Below are positions 27,678-35,378 of a stretch of DNA of 64,000 nt, one piece after another. Source of the stretch: Pedobacter sp. B4-66 (GTDB lineage Bacteria; Bacteroidota; Bacteroidia; Sphingobacteriales; Sphingobacteriaceae); NCBI RefSeq assembly GCF_018492665.1, contig NZ_JAFVME010000012.1:124001-188000 (forward strand), read 5' to 3'. Each line of letters begins with the position of its first letter. Within the stretch, counting starts at the first letter, position 1. A program made the position numbers and the translations under genes. Below the pieces are notes generated by a model. It was given only the letters and a program-made list of their open reading frames with translations, did no database searches and was not told where the DNA came from.

Positions 27678-28314
27678 TAAATCTTATGTTCTTTTCTATT
27701 GATTGGCGATGATGCAAATTCACTTGATCTTTTAGGGCTTCAAACTCAAATTCCTCATTCGTGCCACAATCCAGCATATTGTAATATACAGATGGTTTTG
27801 TGCTTTCAAAATACTCAATTAGATTGCTGCTCCAGATGAGCTGACATTTTCCTTTTACATTTGGCACAATCTCTCTCAGTCCATCCTGAAATTGTATGCG
27901 CCTTACATGGCTGCTTTCCAGGTTTCCCTGAGGATAAAATAGCAAGACGTTTCCCGGTTCGGACAGAACTTCTGCCGCATAGTTAAAGCTTTCTGTAATA
28001 GAGCGCTTTCCAGGGTCGATGGAGAAGCAGCCGCAGTACTTAAGCCATTTGTTTTTCTGCATCTGTTTTTTCAATACCATGATATGCAGCTTCTGCATTT
28101 TGCTTTCCTTTTTAAGCACTTTATTGCATAGATGATAAGCCAAAAGTCCATCAAGAAAACTAAAATGATTGCACATGAGCAAATAAGAGTGATCTGGTTT
28201 GATGTCAATATCCCTGATGATGATCTTGTTGAAACGTCTTTTAAAGAGCCAGCCAATCATCAGTGCCCCGCACTTAAAAAAGAATGGATTTAAGGGTTTT
28301 GCTTTAATAATCAT
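27670..28314 (-). CDS. PlsC-like 1-acylglycerol-phosphate acyltransferase
   Basis: A 214-residue LPLAT-fold protein. The catalytic HX4D motif is NHFSFLD (about residues 51-57), and the second motif is FYPQGNLESSH, where PlsC has FPEGTRS. It transfers an acyl chain from acyl-ACP or acyl-CoA to a hydroxyl or amine acceptor at the membrane. It is the last gene of the eight-gene fatty-acid-like operon (4-base overlap with the hydrolase gene), so it is the natural user of the acyl-ACP made by that operon. The acceptor is unknown. Related LPLATs acylate ornithine, glycine or phenolic head groups, so a phospholipid product is only one option. Confidence 0.84.
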   Translation of the reverse strand: MIIKAKPLNPFFFKCGALMIGWLFKRRFNKIIIRDIDIKPDHSYLLMCNHFSFLDGLLAYHLCNKVLKKESKMQKLHIMVLKKQMQKNKWLKYCGCFSIDPGKRSITESFNYAAEVLSEPGNVLLFYPQGNLESSHVRRIQFQDGLREIVPNVKGKCQLIWSSNLIEYFESTKPSVYYNMLDCGTNEEFEFEALKDQVNLHHRQSIEKNIRFTT

Positions 28315-29135
28315 GCTAGGGAAGCTGTTAATCGATTTACAAAATTCTGATTGATCATTTCGTGGTTTTCATCTAATATTAACACTTCTCCGTGTTTGTA
28401 TTTGGCAAAAAAAGCCTTTCCAATGCCTGGTAAATACATTTTATCATAACGGCCAAATATAAATATACTTTTGATGTTGTGGGTAGTAAGTGAATGAATG
28501 AGTTTCTCTTGGTCAGTCTCTAATAGGCGGAGATAGGTGAAACAGGCATATAAGGCAAAACGGAGTTCGTAGGTAATAACTTCTTTGTGTAAAATGTCAC
28601 GGCCTTTGGCGTCAATGAATCTCAGTAATTTGCAAAAATTGATGATGTTGATCATCGCTTTCTCACTAAGCATCAGTTTCTCTAATAGTTTATTGCCTGC
28701 CTTGTTTTTCCCGAAGAACCGGATCATCGCACCGGGATTTATGGATGATGGTGCTGCTATGATGTATTCGTTGATCATTGAAGGCAATTCTTCAACAATT
28801 GCTGTAGCATAATGAGAACCCATGGAGTACCCGATCACTGAAAAGGTTTCAATTTTTTCGTGTAGGCAAAAAGCTGCAATCATTGCTGCCAGTTCGCTTT
28901 TTTGCAGCCCTTTTTTTATGGTTGTTAAACTCTGATCTTTTAGTTGAGTGCCTTTGTGAAAAAAAAGATCAAAACCCCAGAAAGTATATTGATGGCCCAA
29001 CTGATCTGCAACAAGCTTAAATTGTTTTCCGTGCATACCAAAGCCATGAAAGCACAACATATGCTTTGCTCCGGTGCCAAACTTATAATAGTGCAACTTT
29101 ACGAATTGATTTTCAAAGTAATTTCCGGTCATCAT
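28311..29135 (-). CDS. alpha/beta hydrolase
   Basis: A 274-residue alpha/beta-hydrolase. The oxyanion region is CFHGFGMHGKQF, the nucleophile elbow GYSMGSHYA (Ser), the acid Asp is probably in IFGRYDKMYLP and the His in LDENHEMI. It has no signal peptide, so it is cytoplasmic. In this operon it could release or transfer the acyl chain from the ACP (a thioesterase/acyltransferase role) or process the final lipid. The start overlaps the AcpS stop by 4 bases. The catalytic class is secure and the substrate is inferred. Confidence 0.85.
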   Translation of the reverse strand: MMTGNYFENQFVKLHYYKFGTGAKHMLCFHGFGMHGKQFKLVADQLGHQYTFWGFDLFFHKGTQLKDQSLTTIKKGLQKSELAAMIAAFCLHEKIETFSVIGYSMGSHYATAIVEELPSMINEYIIAAPSSINPGAMIRFFGKNKAGNKLLEKLMLSEKAMINIINFCKLLRFIDAKGRDILHKEVITYELRFALYACFTYLRLLETDQEKLIHSLTTHNIKSIFIFGRYDKMYLPGIGKAFFAKYKHGEVLILDENHEMINQNFVNRLTASLA

Positions 29136-29497
29136 ATCAGTTCAGCAATAGCAATGGCCCAGGCATAATCTCCATCATGTGACAGTGTTAAGCTAACCTG
29201 AAAGGGATTTGCCGGGTTGTGATGAAATATAACATGTGGGCGCCCGCCGATTTTTTCTCGGGTGATCTCAATTTTTTTCCAGGAAAGCGTAGCGCGATCT
29301 AACTGTTTTATAGCCTTGTATACCGCTTCTTTAGCAGCCCAGGTGGAGGCATAACGGAGCAGGGAGTCCTCAAACCTATCGCAATAAGCGATTTCTGCTG
29401 CGGTGTATACCTTGTTTTGGAATAGCGGAGTTAATGATTGTTTAAAATCAGGGATAAAAACCAGGTCATTGCCTACGGCAAATTTCTGACTATTCAT
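29132..29497 (-). CDS. holo-ACP synthase (AcpS-type phosphopantetheinyl transferase)
   Basis: A 121-residue protein of AcpS length and layout: N-terminal VGNDLVFIPDF with the metal-binding Asp, and WAAKEAVYKAIKQL with the second acidic ligand. It transfers 4'-phosphopantetheine from CoA to the conserved Ser of ACPs. Its location three genes downstream of an unusual ACP suggests it is dedicated to that ACP. It could still be the genome's only AcpS, which the window cannot show. It overlaps the enoyl reductase gene by 8 bases. Confidence 0.9.
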   Translation of the reverse strand: MNSQKFAVGNDLVFIPDFKQSLTPLFQNKVYTAAEIAYCDRFEDSLLRYASTWAAKEAVYKAIKQLDRATLSWKKIEITREKIGGRPHVIFHHNPANPFQVSLTLSHDGDYAWAIAIAELI

Positions 29498-30299
29498 CGA
29501 TTGCTACTCCCATAATGTTAAAACCGCCGTCGACGAAATGGATATTGCCGGTAACTTTCTTCGACAGATCTGAGAAATAATACAGGGCTGCGTTTCCCGC
29601 ATCGCCTGCGTCTATATTACCCAGGGGAGCAGTCACTTTACCTAGTTTTCGGAGTTTACGCACTCCATTGATACCACCAGCAGAGGTAGTCATAACCAGA
29701 CCGGCCGATAGCGCATTGACTCTTATTTTTTTAGCCCGGAAATGGCTGGCCAGATACAGGACAATATTTTCCAGGGCAGCCTTGTTGATTGACATTCCTG
29801 CATATCCGGGAAATACCCGCTGTGAAGCATTATAAGTGAGTGTCAGGATAGAGGCATTGTCGGCCAGGAAAGGTTCTGCAACTCTTGCAATCCTTAGTAG
29901 TGAATAGGCACTGATATTAAAGGAATCCATAAAATCCTCGAAAGGAATATTCAGATAACTGGGAGCTGGGGTATCGCTGCCCGGAATGCTGTAACACATT
30001 ACTTGTTGATTGCCAAATGCTACTCCATGAAGTACATAATCAATTGAGCCGAGTTCTTTATAGATATGTTGCATAAATGCGGTGATCTGTTCTTCATCTC
30101 TGACATCGACATGCATGGCGAGTGTTTCGGGGATGTTCAGTTCAGTTAGCAGGTGCAATACATTGATTTTTGTATCGTCTACATAACTAAGTGCGATTTT
30201 ACATCCGGATTGGTGAAGCTTAACTGCAATATCATATGCGATGGAGCTGTCATTTCTGACCCCGAAAATAACAGCGACTTTATTTTTATTATCGATCAT
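29490..30299 (-). CDS. enoyl-ACP reductase, FabI-type SDR
   Basis: I chose the ATG at 30299 (269 residues, MIDNKNKVAVIFGVRND); the longer frame would run 17 residues into the ketosynthase gene. FabI features are FGVRNDSSIAYDIA (FabI has GVANNRSIAWGIA), LHGVAFG (VHSIAFA), TYNASQRVFPGYAGMSINK with the catalytic Tyr and Lys seven apart, and C-terminal DGGFNIMGV. It reduces trans-2-enoyl-ACP with NAD(P)H. Its presence means the operon can make saturated chains, unlike flexirubin or aryl-polyene clusters. The start lies one base after the ketosynthase stop. Confidence 0.9.
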   Translation of the reverse strand: MIDNKNKVAVIFGVRNDSSIAYDIAVKLHQSGCKIALSYVDDTKINVLHLLTELNIPETLAMHVDVRDEEQITAFMQHIYKELGSIDYVLHGVAFGNQQVMCYSIPGSDTPAPSYLNIPFEDFMDSFNISAYSLLRIARVAEPFLADNASILTLTYNASQRVFPGYAGMSINKAALENIVLYLASHFRAKKIRVNALSAGLVMTTSAGGINGVRKLRKLGKVTAPLGNIDAGDAGNAALYYFSDLSKKVTGNIHFVDGGFNIMGVAIDE

Positions 30300-30300
30300 T

Positions 30301-31650
30301 TTATTGGTGTTTTGAGATAGACATTGCACTGTTGGTGCCGCCAAAACCATAATTTAAACAAACTATTTGATTGATGCTTTTATGTATATTTTCCTTTGAA
30401 ATCAGGTGTCTGTATTCCGCAAGCGGTTTTTTGGGGCCATCCCAATCGGGGAGTTTTTGGAATGGTTCGAGTTCAGGGTTCAATATGTCTGAGTTTAGGC
30501 AGGGTAATACCTGTTGCTCTTCAAGCATGAATATAGAGGTGATCAGCTCTACGGCACCCGCTGCGCCTAGCATATGACCGAACTGGGATTTCGGAGCAGA
30601 AATGTGATAGCTTTCCTCGCCCATTACATCCACAACGCTTAGCAACTCGATGGCATCCCCGACAGGTGTTGAGGTTCCATGAACTTTTACCACGTCCGGT
30701 TTAATCAGTTGATCGCCAAAGAGGCCTTTCCATAGTCTTTTCTGACCCATGAAAGAAGGTGAGAACATATTTCCATCGCCGTCAGAATTGTTGTGGTAAT
30801 TGTCGATGACGGCAAGGATTTTAGCGCCCCGGGCTTTGGCCATTTCGTATTCTTCAAGTGCCACGATTCCACATCCAAAAGAACAGACAAAGCCGTTTCT
30901 GCTGGTATCAAAAGGACGAGAGCTTTCGGCAGGACTAAAACCTTTACTTAAAACCTGCATGGCATCAAATCCAATAAATGTTTCCAATGCGGTTTCTTCT
31001 ACCCCACCACACACCACGCGATCCTGAATCCCAAAATTGATTAGTCGGTAAGCGTAACCAATATTACCAAGGCCAGTGGCACATGCAGAACCGATGGCTT
31101 CGCAAACGCCCTTGTTTTTAATTAAACAGGAAACATTTGCTGCATGGCGGTATACCATTCCCCTGTCAACAGTATGCGAACCGAGTGCTCTGCTTTTACG
31201 TTTTAATTCGAAGAAATTGTGCCAGGCTGTTCCGGTAATGATCTGACCGGCAGAACCTGAACCGATGACCACGCCCGTTTGTTCAGATTCAGTTTCAGTA
31301 TTTGTCCAGCCAGCCATTTTAATGGCCTCCTGTGTTGCGATCATGGACCAGATACTGCCAATATCTGAAGTGGCCAGATTGCCGTTTGGAACTCTGTTGA
31401 GATGATCGATAAAAGTTTCCGGATATTCCAGAACAAGGGTAGAGTAGATGGTTTCGAGGCTCATTTCGGCTTCAGTAATGTACCCGCAAACTGTAGAACG
31501 GATAGCTTTTCCAAGCGCCTGGGCTTTATCCCAATCCCTGATCAGGCTTTTGCCGGCAAACAGCTTTTGCTTAAAGTCATTCAGATCCTTACAGTTGGGG
31601 AAAGCCCCACCCATACCTACTATTGCTACTCTTCTTCCCTCTGCCATCAT
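30301..31650 (-). CDS. beta-ketoacyl-ACP synthase (FabF-like)
   Basis: A 449-residue thiolase-fold ketosynthase. N-terminal RVAIVGMGGAFPNCKD resembles PKS-type KS domains. The catalytic Cys lies in AIGSACATGLGN, His in KVHGTSTPVGDAIE and His in KSQFGHMLGAAGAVE, so the Cys-His-His triad is complete. It catalyses decarboxylative condensation of malonyl-ACP with acyl-ACP. FDTSRNGFVCSFGCGIVALEE shows Phe where many KS proteins have Glu. No chain-length-factor partner lies nearby, so it is probably a homodimer. It starts 2 bases after the ACP stop. Confidence 0.92.
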   Translation of the reverse strand: MMAEGRRVAIVGMGGAFPNCKDLNDFKQKLFAGKSLIRDWDKAQALGKAIRSTVCGYITEAEMSLETIYSTLVLEYPETFIDHLNRVPNGNLATSDIGSIWSMIATQEAIKMAGWTNTETESEQTGVVIGSGSAGQIITGTAWHNFFELKRKSRALGSHTVDRGMVYRHAANVSCLIKNKGVCEAIGSACATGLGNIGYAYRLINFGIQDRVVCGGVEETALETFIGFDAMQVLSKGFSPAESSRPFDTSRNGFVCSFGCGIVALEEYEMAKARGAKILAVIDNYHNNSDGDGNMFSPSFMGQKRLWKGLFGDQLIKPDVVKVHGTSTPVGDAIELLSVVDVMGEESYHISAPKSQFGHMLGAAGAVELITSIFMLEEQQVLPCLNSDILNPELEPFQKLPDWDGPKKPLAEYRHLISKENIHKSINQIVCLNYGFGGTNSAMSISKHQ

Positions 31651-31652
31651 GG

Positions 31653-31913
31653 TTATCCTTTTTCTTTAGTGCTAATGATGAGGTCAACAATATCTTTAAC
31701 TGTTGATCCCAGGTCATCGATGTCATCATCGTCAAACTCGACATCAAACTTCTGCTCTGCTTTTGCCGCGATATTGATCATTTCTGTTGAAGGAGTTTTA
31801 AGGTCTGCAATGAAATCTGTTTCTTCCGTTACGTTTTCCAGCTTTTCCTGGTCTATAGTTCTTACGGTTCTTAAGATATCCACCAGTCCGTCAATAATTT
31901 CTTGTCTTTCCAT
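31653..31913 (-). CDS. acyl carrier protein with non-canonical PST prosthetic-group site
   Basis: An 86-residue acidic four-helix carrier protein (DVEFDDDDIDDLGSTVKDIV is the typical acidic C-terminal part). The phosphopantetheine attachment site reads FIADLKTPSTEMINI, with Ser42 aligned to the DSL serine. Asp before the Ser is Pro and Leu after it is Thr. It carries growing acyl chains for the surrounding enzymes. The altered site may explain why the operon keeps its own AcpS. It lies between the FabZ-like and ketosynthase genes with gaps of 5 and 2 bases. Confidence 0.9.
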   Translation of the reverse strand: MERQEIIDGLVDILRTVRTIDQEKLENVTEETDFIADLKTPSTEMINIAAKAEQKFDVEFDDDDIDDLGSTVKDIVDLIISTKEKG

Positions 31914-31918
31914 ATGCT

Positions 31919-32467
31919 CTATTTTTTTATTTTATCTCTTTTCATTCCTTTTCCTGTTACGTCGAACAGTTCTGCGATCAGGGTGAAATCTTCACTCAGT
32001 TCGTAATTGAGAAATTGTTCTTTGCTATAATTGAGGAAATAGGCATCAAGATCGAGGCCTTTGGGAACTTTGTAAATTCTGCCGTCGCAGGTCATTTGTC
32101 TGAATTTGTAAAATGTGATTTTTCCCATGCTGATGAACACATCGCCTTCCTCCAGGTAACTTCTGAAGTTGACTTGCCCGATGCTGAGAAATAACGGAAC
32201 GAAATTGTTCTTGAGATATTCAGGATCACATTTTTGTTTCCTGCATTCTAAGAATCCGCTACATGATACTACAGTGGCCTGGGCAAATGCCTCGATCTGA
32301 TCGACGCCCCTGAACACTCCGAAGTGATCTTCTACATCTCTTGAGTTAGGGGAATAGCTGGCGATAATGCCGGTATCAGGCAAATGCCAGTGATAGGCAT
32401 TTAAAAGTGTTTTTTTTGGTCCGTGGATTAGTAGACCTGCCGGGGATACTCCTAAAAGGTTGTCCAT
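31919..32467 (-). CDS. FabZ-like hotdog-fold protein (putative 3-hydroxyacyl-ACP dehydratase)
   Basis: A 182-residue protein that I assign to the hotdog fold by motif. DHFGVFRGVDQIEAFAQAT corresponds to the FabZ active-site stretch HFPG...PGV..IEAMAQ, with His48 and Glu59 as candidate catalytic pair. Downstream PLFLSIGQVNFRSYLEEGD resembles the FabZ central-strand region. The His-Glu spacing is 11 instead of 14, so the loop is three residues short. It sits where a dehydratase is needed, between ketoreductase and ACP genes. A non-catalytic or thioesterase-like hotdog is the alternative. Confidence 0.72.
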   Translation of the reverse strand: MDNLLGVSPAGLLIHGPKKTLLNAYHWHLPDTGIIASYSPNSRDVEDHFGVFRGVDQIEAFAQATVVSCSGFLECRKQKCDPEYLKNNFVPLFLSIGQVNFRSYLEEGDVFISMGKITFYKFRQMTCDGRIYKVPKGLDLDAYFLNYSKEQFLNYELSEDFTLIAELFDVTGKGMKRDKIKK

Positions 32468-32483
32468 ATGTGATGTGTATTAA

Positions 32484-33206
32484 TCAGGCCAGACCTCCGT
32501 TAATGTGAATATTTGTCCCGTTGATATAGGCAGATTGTTCCGATAGGAGGAAGGATACCAAGTCTGCGATTTCCTCCGCGCTACCAAACCTTTTTGACGG
32601 GATCATTTTTAAATACTTTTCCTTTTCTTTTTCCGGGATAGTGTTAGTCATGTCAGTTTCTATAAATCCCGGGGATATGCTAAGCACACGGATTTTGTGC
32701 TCCTCATTTAAAGAAGCAGCCTCTTGCGCTAATGATTTGGAAAGCGCAACCAAACCGGCTTTTGTAGCGGCATATACTGCCTGAAAGGCATTTCCCGTTT
32801 CTCCGACTATTGAACTGATGTTGATGATTACCCCTTGCTTGCTGAGGCTAAAAATTTTCATGGCGGTTTTGCAAATCATGATTGGTGCCCTCAGGTTAAC
32901 ATTGAGCATGGCATCGATTGCCTTTTCCGGTTGAAATATCAATGAATTATCAAAGGTAACACCGGCATTATTTATAATCCCATAAAGGGAGTCGCCGTGT
33001 TCTTTTTTTAGTTGTTTGCAAAAGCCGGTTACCTGTTCGGGATTTGAAAGGTCCGCACATAAAATCTGGCTGTTTGGTGGAATAGAAGTAAAGCTATCCG
33101 GACTTGAAGCGTGAAGAATCAGGTGATATTGGGAAGATAGTTTTTGAGATATTGCTAAACCAAGGCCCCTGCTAGCACCGGTTATTAATATCTTTTTATT
33201 TGTCAT
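32484..33206 (-). CDS. 3-oxoacyl-ACP reductase, FabG-like SDR
   Basis: A 240-residue short-chain dehydrogenase: cofactor motif ITGASRGLGLAIS, NNAG in GIINNAGVTFDN, catalytic Ser in INISSIVGE, Tyr-X3-Lys in YAATKAG, and the FabG-like end SAYINGTNIHINGGLA. It reduces beta-ketoacyl-ACP with NADPH. It is the first gene of the - strand operon, preceded by a 267-base divergent intergenic region shared with glmS. SDR specificity is read mainly from context. Confidence 0.9.
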   Translation of the reverse strand: MTNKKILITGASRGLGLAISQKLSSQYHLILHASSPDSFTSIPPNSQILCADLSNPEQVTGFCKQLKKEHGDSLYGIINNAGVTFDNSLIFQPEKAIDAMLNVNLRAPIMICKTAMKIFSLSKQGVIINISSIVGETGNAFQAVYAATKAGLVALSKSLAQEAASLNEEHKIRVLSISPGFIETDMTNTIPEKEKEKYLKMIPSKRFGSAEEIADLVSFLLSEQSAYINGTNIHINGGLA

Positions 33207-33342
33207 GGAGCATATTAATTTATTGGTTAAATATGCTTATTTTTTTGGATATTTTTTATGTATAAGTCGAAGAAAGGGTTTGGTAAGCTATTGTTAGTTG
33301 GCTATCTGAGAAGGGAATCCTATCGTGTCGCGATTTTCGGAC

Positions 33343-33350
33343 CAAAGTTA
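33343..33350 (-). promoter_or_regulatory. candidate -7 box for the fatty-acid-like operon
   Basis: On the - strand this reads TAACTTTG, an exact TAnnTTTG match, in the 33207-33473 intergenic region. A weak TTTA lies about 22 bases upstream as a possible -33 element. If used, the mRNA has a leader of roughly 130 bases before the fabG-like ATG. The rest of the region is AT-rich, with no clear riboswitch or terminator that I can see. Confidence 0.4.
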
Positions 33351-33422
33351 CGCAAACGGTTGATTTTGCGGTTAAACGCCTATAAATAATAAAAATGATT
33401 ATTAGATTTGGGTTTTAAACTT

Positions 33423-33430
33423 TAAGTTTG
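33423..33430 (+). promoter_or_regulatory. candidate -7 box for glmS
   Basis: TAAGTTTG matches TAnnTTTG and lies 43 bases before the glmS ATG. A TTTG is present only 12 bases upstream (33407-33410), so a normal -33 element is not evident. Only the -7 match supports the call. No glmS ribozyme-like core was recognised in the leader. Confidence 0.35.
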
Positions 33431-33473
33431 ATAAAATTTATAAACATCTTTATTTTATTTACCTATTGAATTT

Positions 33474-35312
33474 ATGTGTGGAATAGTTGGTTACATAGGC
33501 CATAGAGAAGCCTGGCCTTTAGTTATTAAAGGATTAAAAAGATTAGAATACCGTGGTTATGACAGTGCCGGTATAGCGCTGATCAATAACGATGGATTAA
33601 ATATCTATAAGAAAGCCGGTAAAGTACTGGAGCTTGAAAACTTTGCAGAAGGTAAAAACCTTTCCGGTACAATTGGTATTGGACATACAAGATGGGCAAC
33701 TCACGGTGCTCCATCTGACAGGAATTCTCATCCACATACATCTCATAGTGGTGACTTAACAATAATACATAACGGAATTATTGAAAATTATGCAGCTCTT
33801 AAAGAGATGCTGGTGAGTAAAGGTCATGAATTTAATAGCGATACGGATACTGAAGTATTGATACACCTGATTGAAGAAATCTATAAGCAAGAAAAAGTTG
33901 ATCTTTTGGAGGCTGTAAGGTTAGCACTTCATAAAGTAAGCGGTGCTTACGCTATCGTTGTAATGGATGAAGCACAGCCTGACCAATTGATTGCAGCTAG
34001 AAAAGGTAGTCCAATGGTTATTGGTGTAGGTCAGGGTGAATATTTTATTGCTTCTGATGCAACGCCGATTGTAGAATATACTAAAAACGTAATTTACCTG
34101 AACGACAATGAGATCGCTTTTCTTAAGCGTGATGAGTTAATGATCAAACGTTTAGATAATGTAGTTCAGACGCCATATATCCAGGAATTAGAATTGAAAC
34201 TGGAAATGTTGGAGAAAGGTGGTTATGACCACTTTATGCTCAAAGAGATTTATGAGCAACCACGTTCTGTAAGAGATTGTCTAAGAGGTCGTATCTATCC
34301 TAATGAAGGAAGAGTACAATTAGGTGGTATCAGTGAATTTGCGCATAAACTTAAAAATGTAGACCGGATCATTATTGTTGCTTGTGGTACTTCATGGCAT
34401 GCAGGATTGGTTGGGGAGTATTTAATTGAAGAGTATGCAAGGATACCTGTTGAGGTAGAATATGCTTCGGAATTTAGATACAGAAACCCAATCATAACTG
34501 AGAAGGACGTAGTAATTGCCATCTCTCAATCTGGTGAGACTGCAGATACCATGGCTGCTATTGAAATGGCTAAGGAAAAAGGAGCAACCATTTTTGGTGT
34601 ATGTAATGTTGTTGGGGCTTCTATTCCAAGACTTACTCATGCAGGTGCTTATACTCACGCTGGTCCAGAGATTGGTGTAGCATCAACTAAAGCATTTACA
34701 GCTCAGGTTACAGTATTAACTTTGATCGCTTTCCATCTTGCACAGCAAAAAGGAACTTTAACTAGTTCTAAATTAACTGAGCTATTAACTGAGCTAGATA
34801 ATATCCCTCAAAAAATAGAAAAAGCTTTAGAATCAGAAAATCTGATCAAAGAAATCTCTGCTAAGTTTAAAGATTCAAGAAACTGTTTGTTCCTTGGTAG
34901 GGGAAGTGGGTTCCCAGTGGCGTTAGAGGGTGCTTTAAAGCTTAAGGAGATCTCTTATATACATGCTGAGGGTTATCCGGCTGCTGAAATGAAACACGGT
35001 CCTATCGCCTTAATTGATGAAGAGATGCCGGTAGTAGTTATTGCAACCAAAAACTCATCTTACGAAAAAGTAATCAGCAATATTCAGGAAGTTAAAGCCA
35101 GAAAAGGAATTGTTTTGGCTATCGTTACAGAAGGTGATACTGAAGTTAGAAAAATGGCAGATTACTGCATTGAGATTCCTGATGCCAGTGAAGCTTTCTT
35201 GCCATTGTTAGCGACTATTCCATTGCAACTATTATCTTATCACATTGCGGTAATGAGAGGGTGTAATGTTGATCAACCTAGAAATCTGGCTAAGTCTGTT
35301 ACAGTAGAATAA
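33474..35312 (+). CDS. glmS: glutamine-fructose-6-phosphate aminotransferase (isomerising)
   Basis: A 612-residue enzyme that starts MCGIVGYIGHR, with Cys2 as the glutaminase nucleophile. The N-terminal class II amidotransferase domain has GIGHTRWATHG and SHSGDLTIIHNGIIEN. Two SIS sugar-isomerase domains follow (CGTSWHAGLVGEYL; SQSGETADTM; FLGRGSGFPVALEGALKLKE) and the protein ends NLAKSVTVE. It makes glucosamine-6-phosphate, the entry to UDP-GlcNAc, which feeds peptidoglycan, LPS and the amino sugars of the polysaccharide cluster upstream. It is followed by a strong terminator. Confidence 0.98.
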   Translation: MCGIVGYIGHREAWPLVIKGLKRLEYRGYDSAGIALINNDGLNIYKKAGKVLELENFAEGKNLSGTIGIGHTRWATHGAPSDRNSHPHTSHSGDLTIIHNGIIENYAALKEMLVSKGHEFNSDTDTEVLIHLIEEIYKQEKVDLLEAVRLALHKVSGAYAIVVMDEAQPDQLIAARKGSPMVIGVGQGEYFIASDATPIVEYTKNVIYLNDNEIAFLKRDELMIKRLDNVVQTPYIQELELKLEMLEKGGYDHFMLKEIYEQPRSVRDCLRGRIYPNEGRVQLGGISEFAHKLKNVDRIIIVACGTSWHAGLVGEYLIEEYARIPVEVEYASEFRYRNPIITEKDVVIAISQSGETADTMAAIEMAKEKGATIFGVCNVVGASIPRLTHAGAYTHAGPEIGVASTKAFTAQVTVLTLIAFHLAQQKGTLTSSKLTELLTELDNIPQKIEKALESENLIKEISAKFKDSRNCLFLGRGSGFPVALEGALKLKEISYIHAEGYPAAEMKHGPIALIDEEMPVVVIATKNSSYEKVISNIQEVKARKGIVLAIVTEGDTEVRKMADYCIEIPDASEAFLPLLATIPLQLLSYHIAVMRGCNVDQPRNLAKSVTVE

Positions 35313-35321
35313 TTTTTTGAG

Positions 35322-35354
35322 AAGAAAGGCGGGTAATTACCGCCTTTCTTTTTA
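35322..35354 (+). terminator. intrinsic terminator after glmS
   Basis: GAAAGGCGG (35324-35332) and CCGCCTTTC (35340-35348) form a GC-rich 9-bp stem with a 7-base loop, extendable by A-T pairs. It is followed by a T-rich run, and it starts 10 bases after the glmS stop. Confidence 0.88.
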
Positions 35355-35378
35355 TCTTTAAATTTAATCTATTAACCA

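Noticed and set aside
31402..31986. 194-codon open frame on the + strand
   Set aside because: It is antisense to the ketosynthase, ACP and FabZ-like genes, which have clear motifs. Its translation is Ser-rich with no domain.
27670..33206. Flexirubin or aryl-polyene cluster
   Set aside because: No tyrosine ammonia-lyase, AMP-ligase, second ketosynthase or MMPL exporter is present, and a FabI-type reductase points to a saturated product.
33207..33473. glmS ribozyme/riboswitch upstream of glmS
   Set aside because: I could not find the conserved core or its pseudoknot, and the leader from the candidate promoter is too short.
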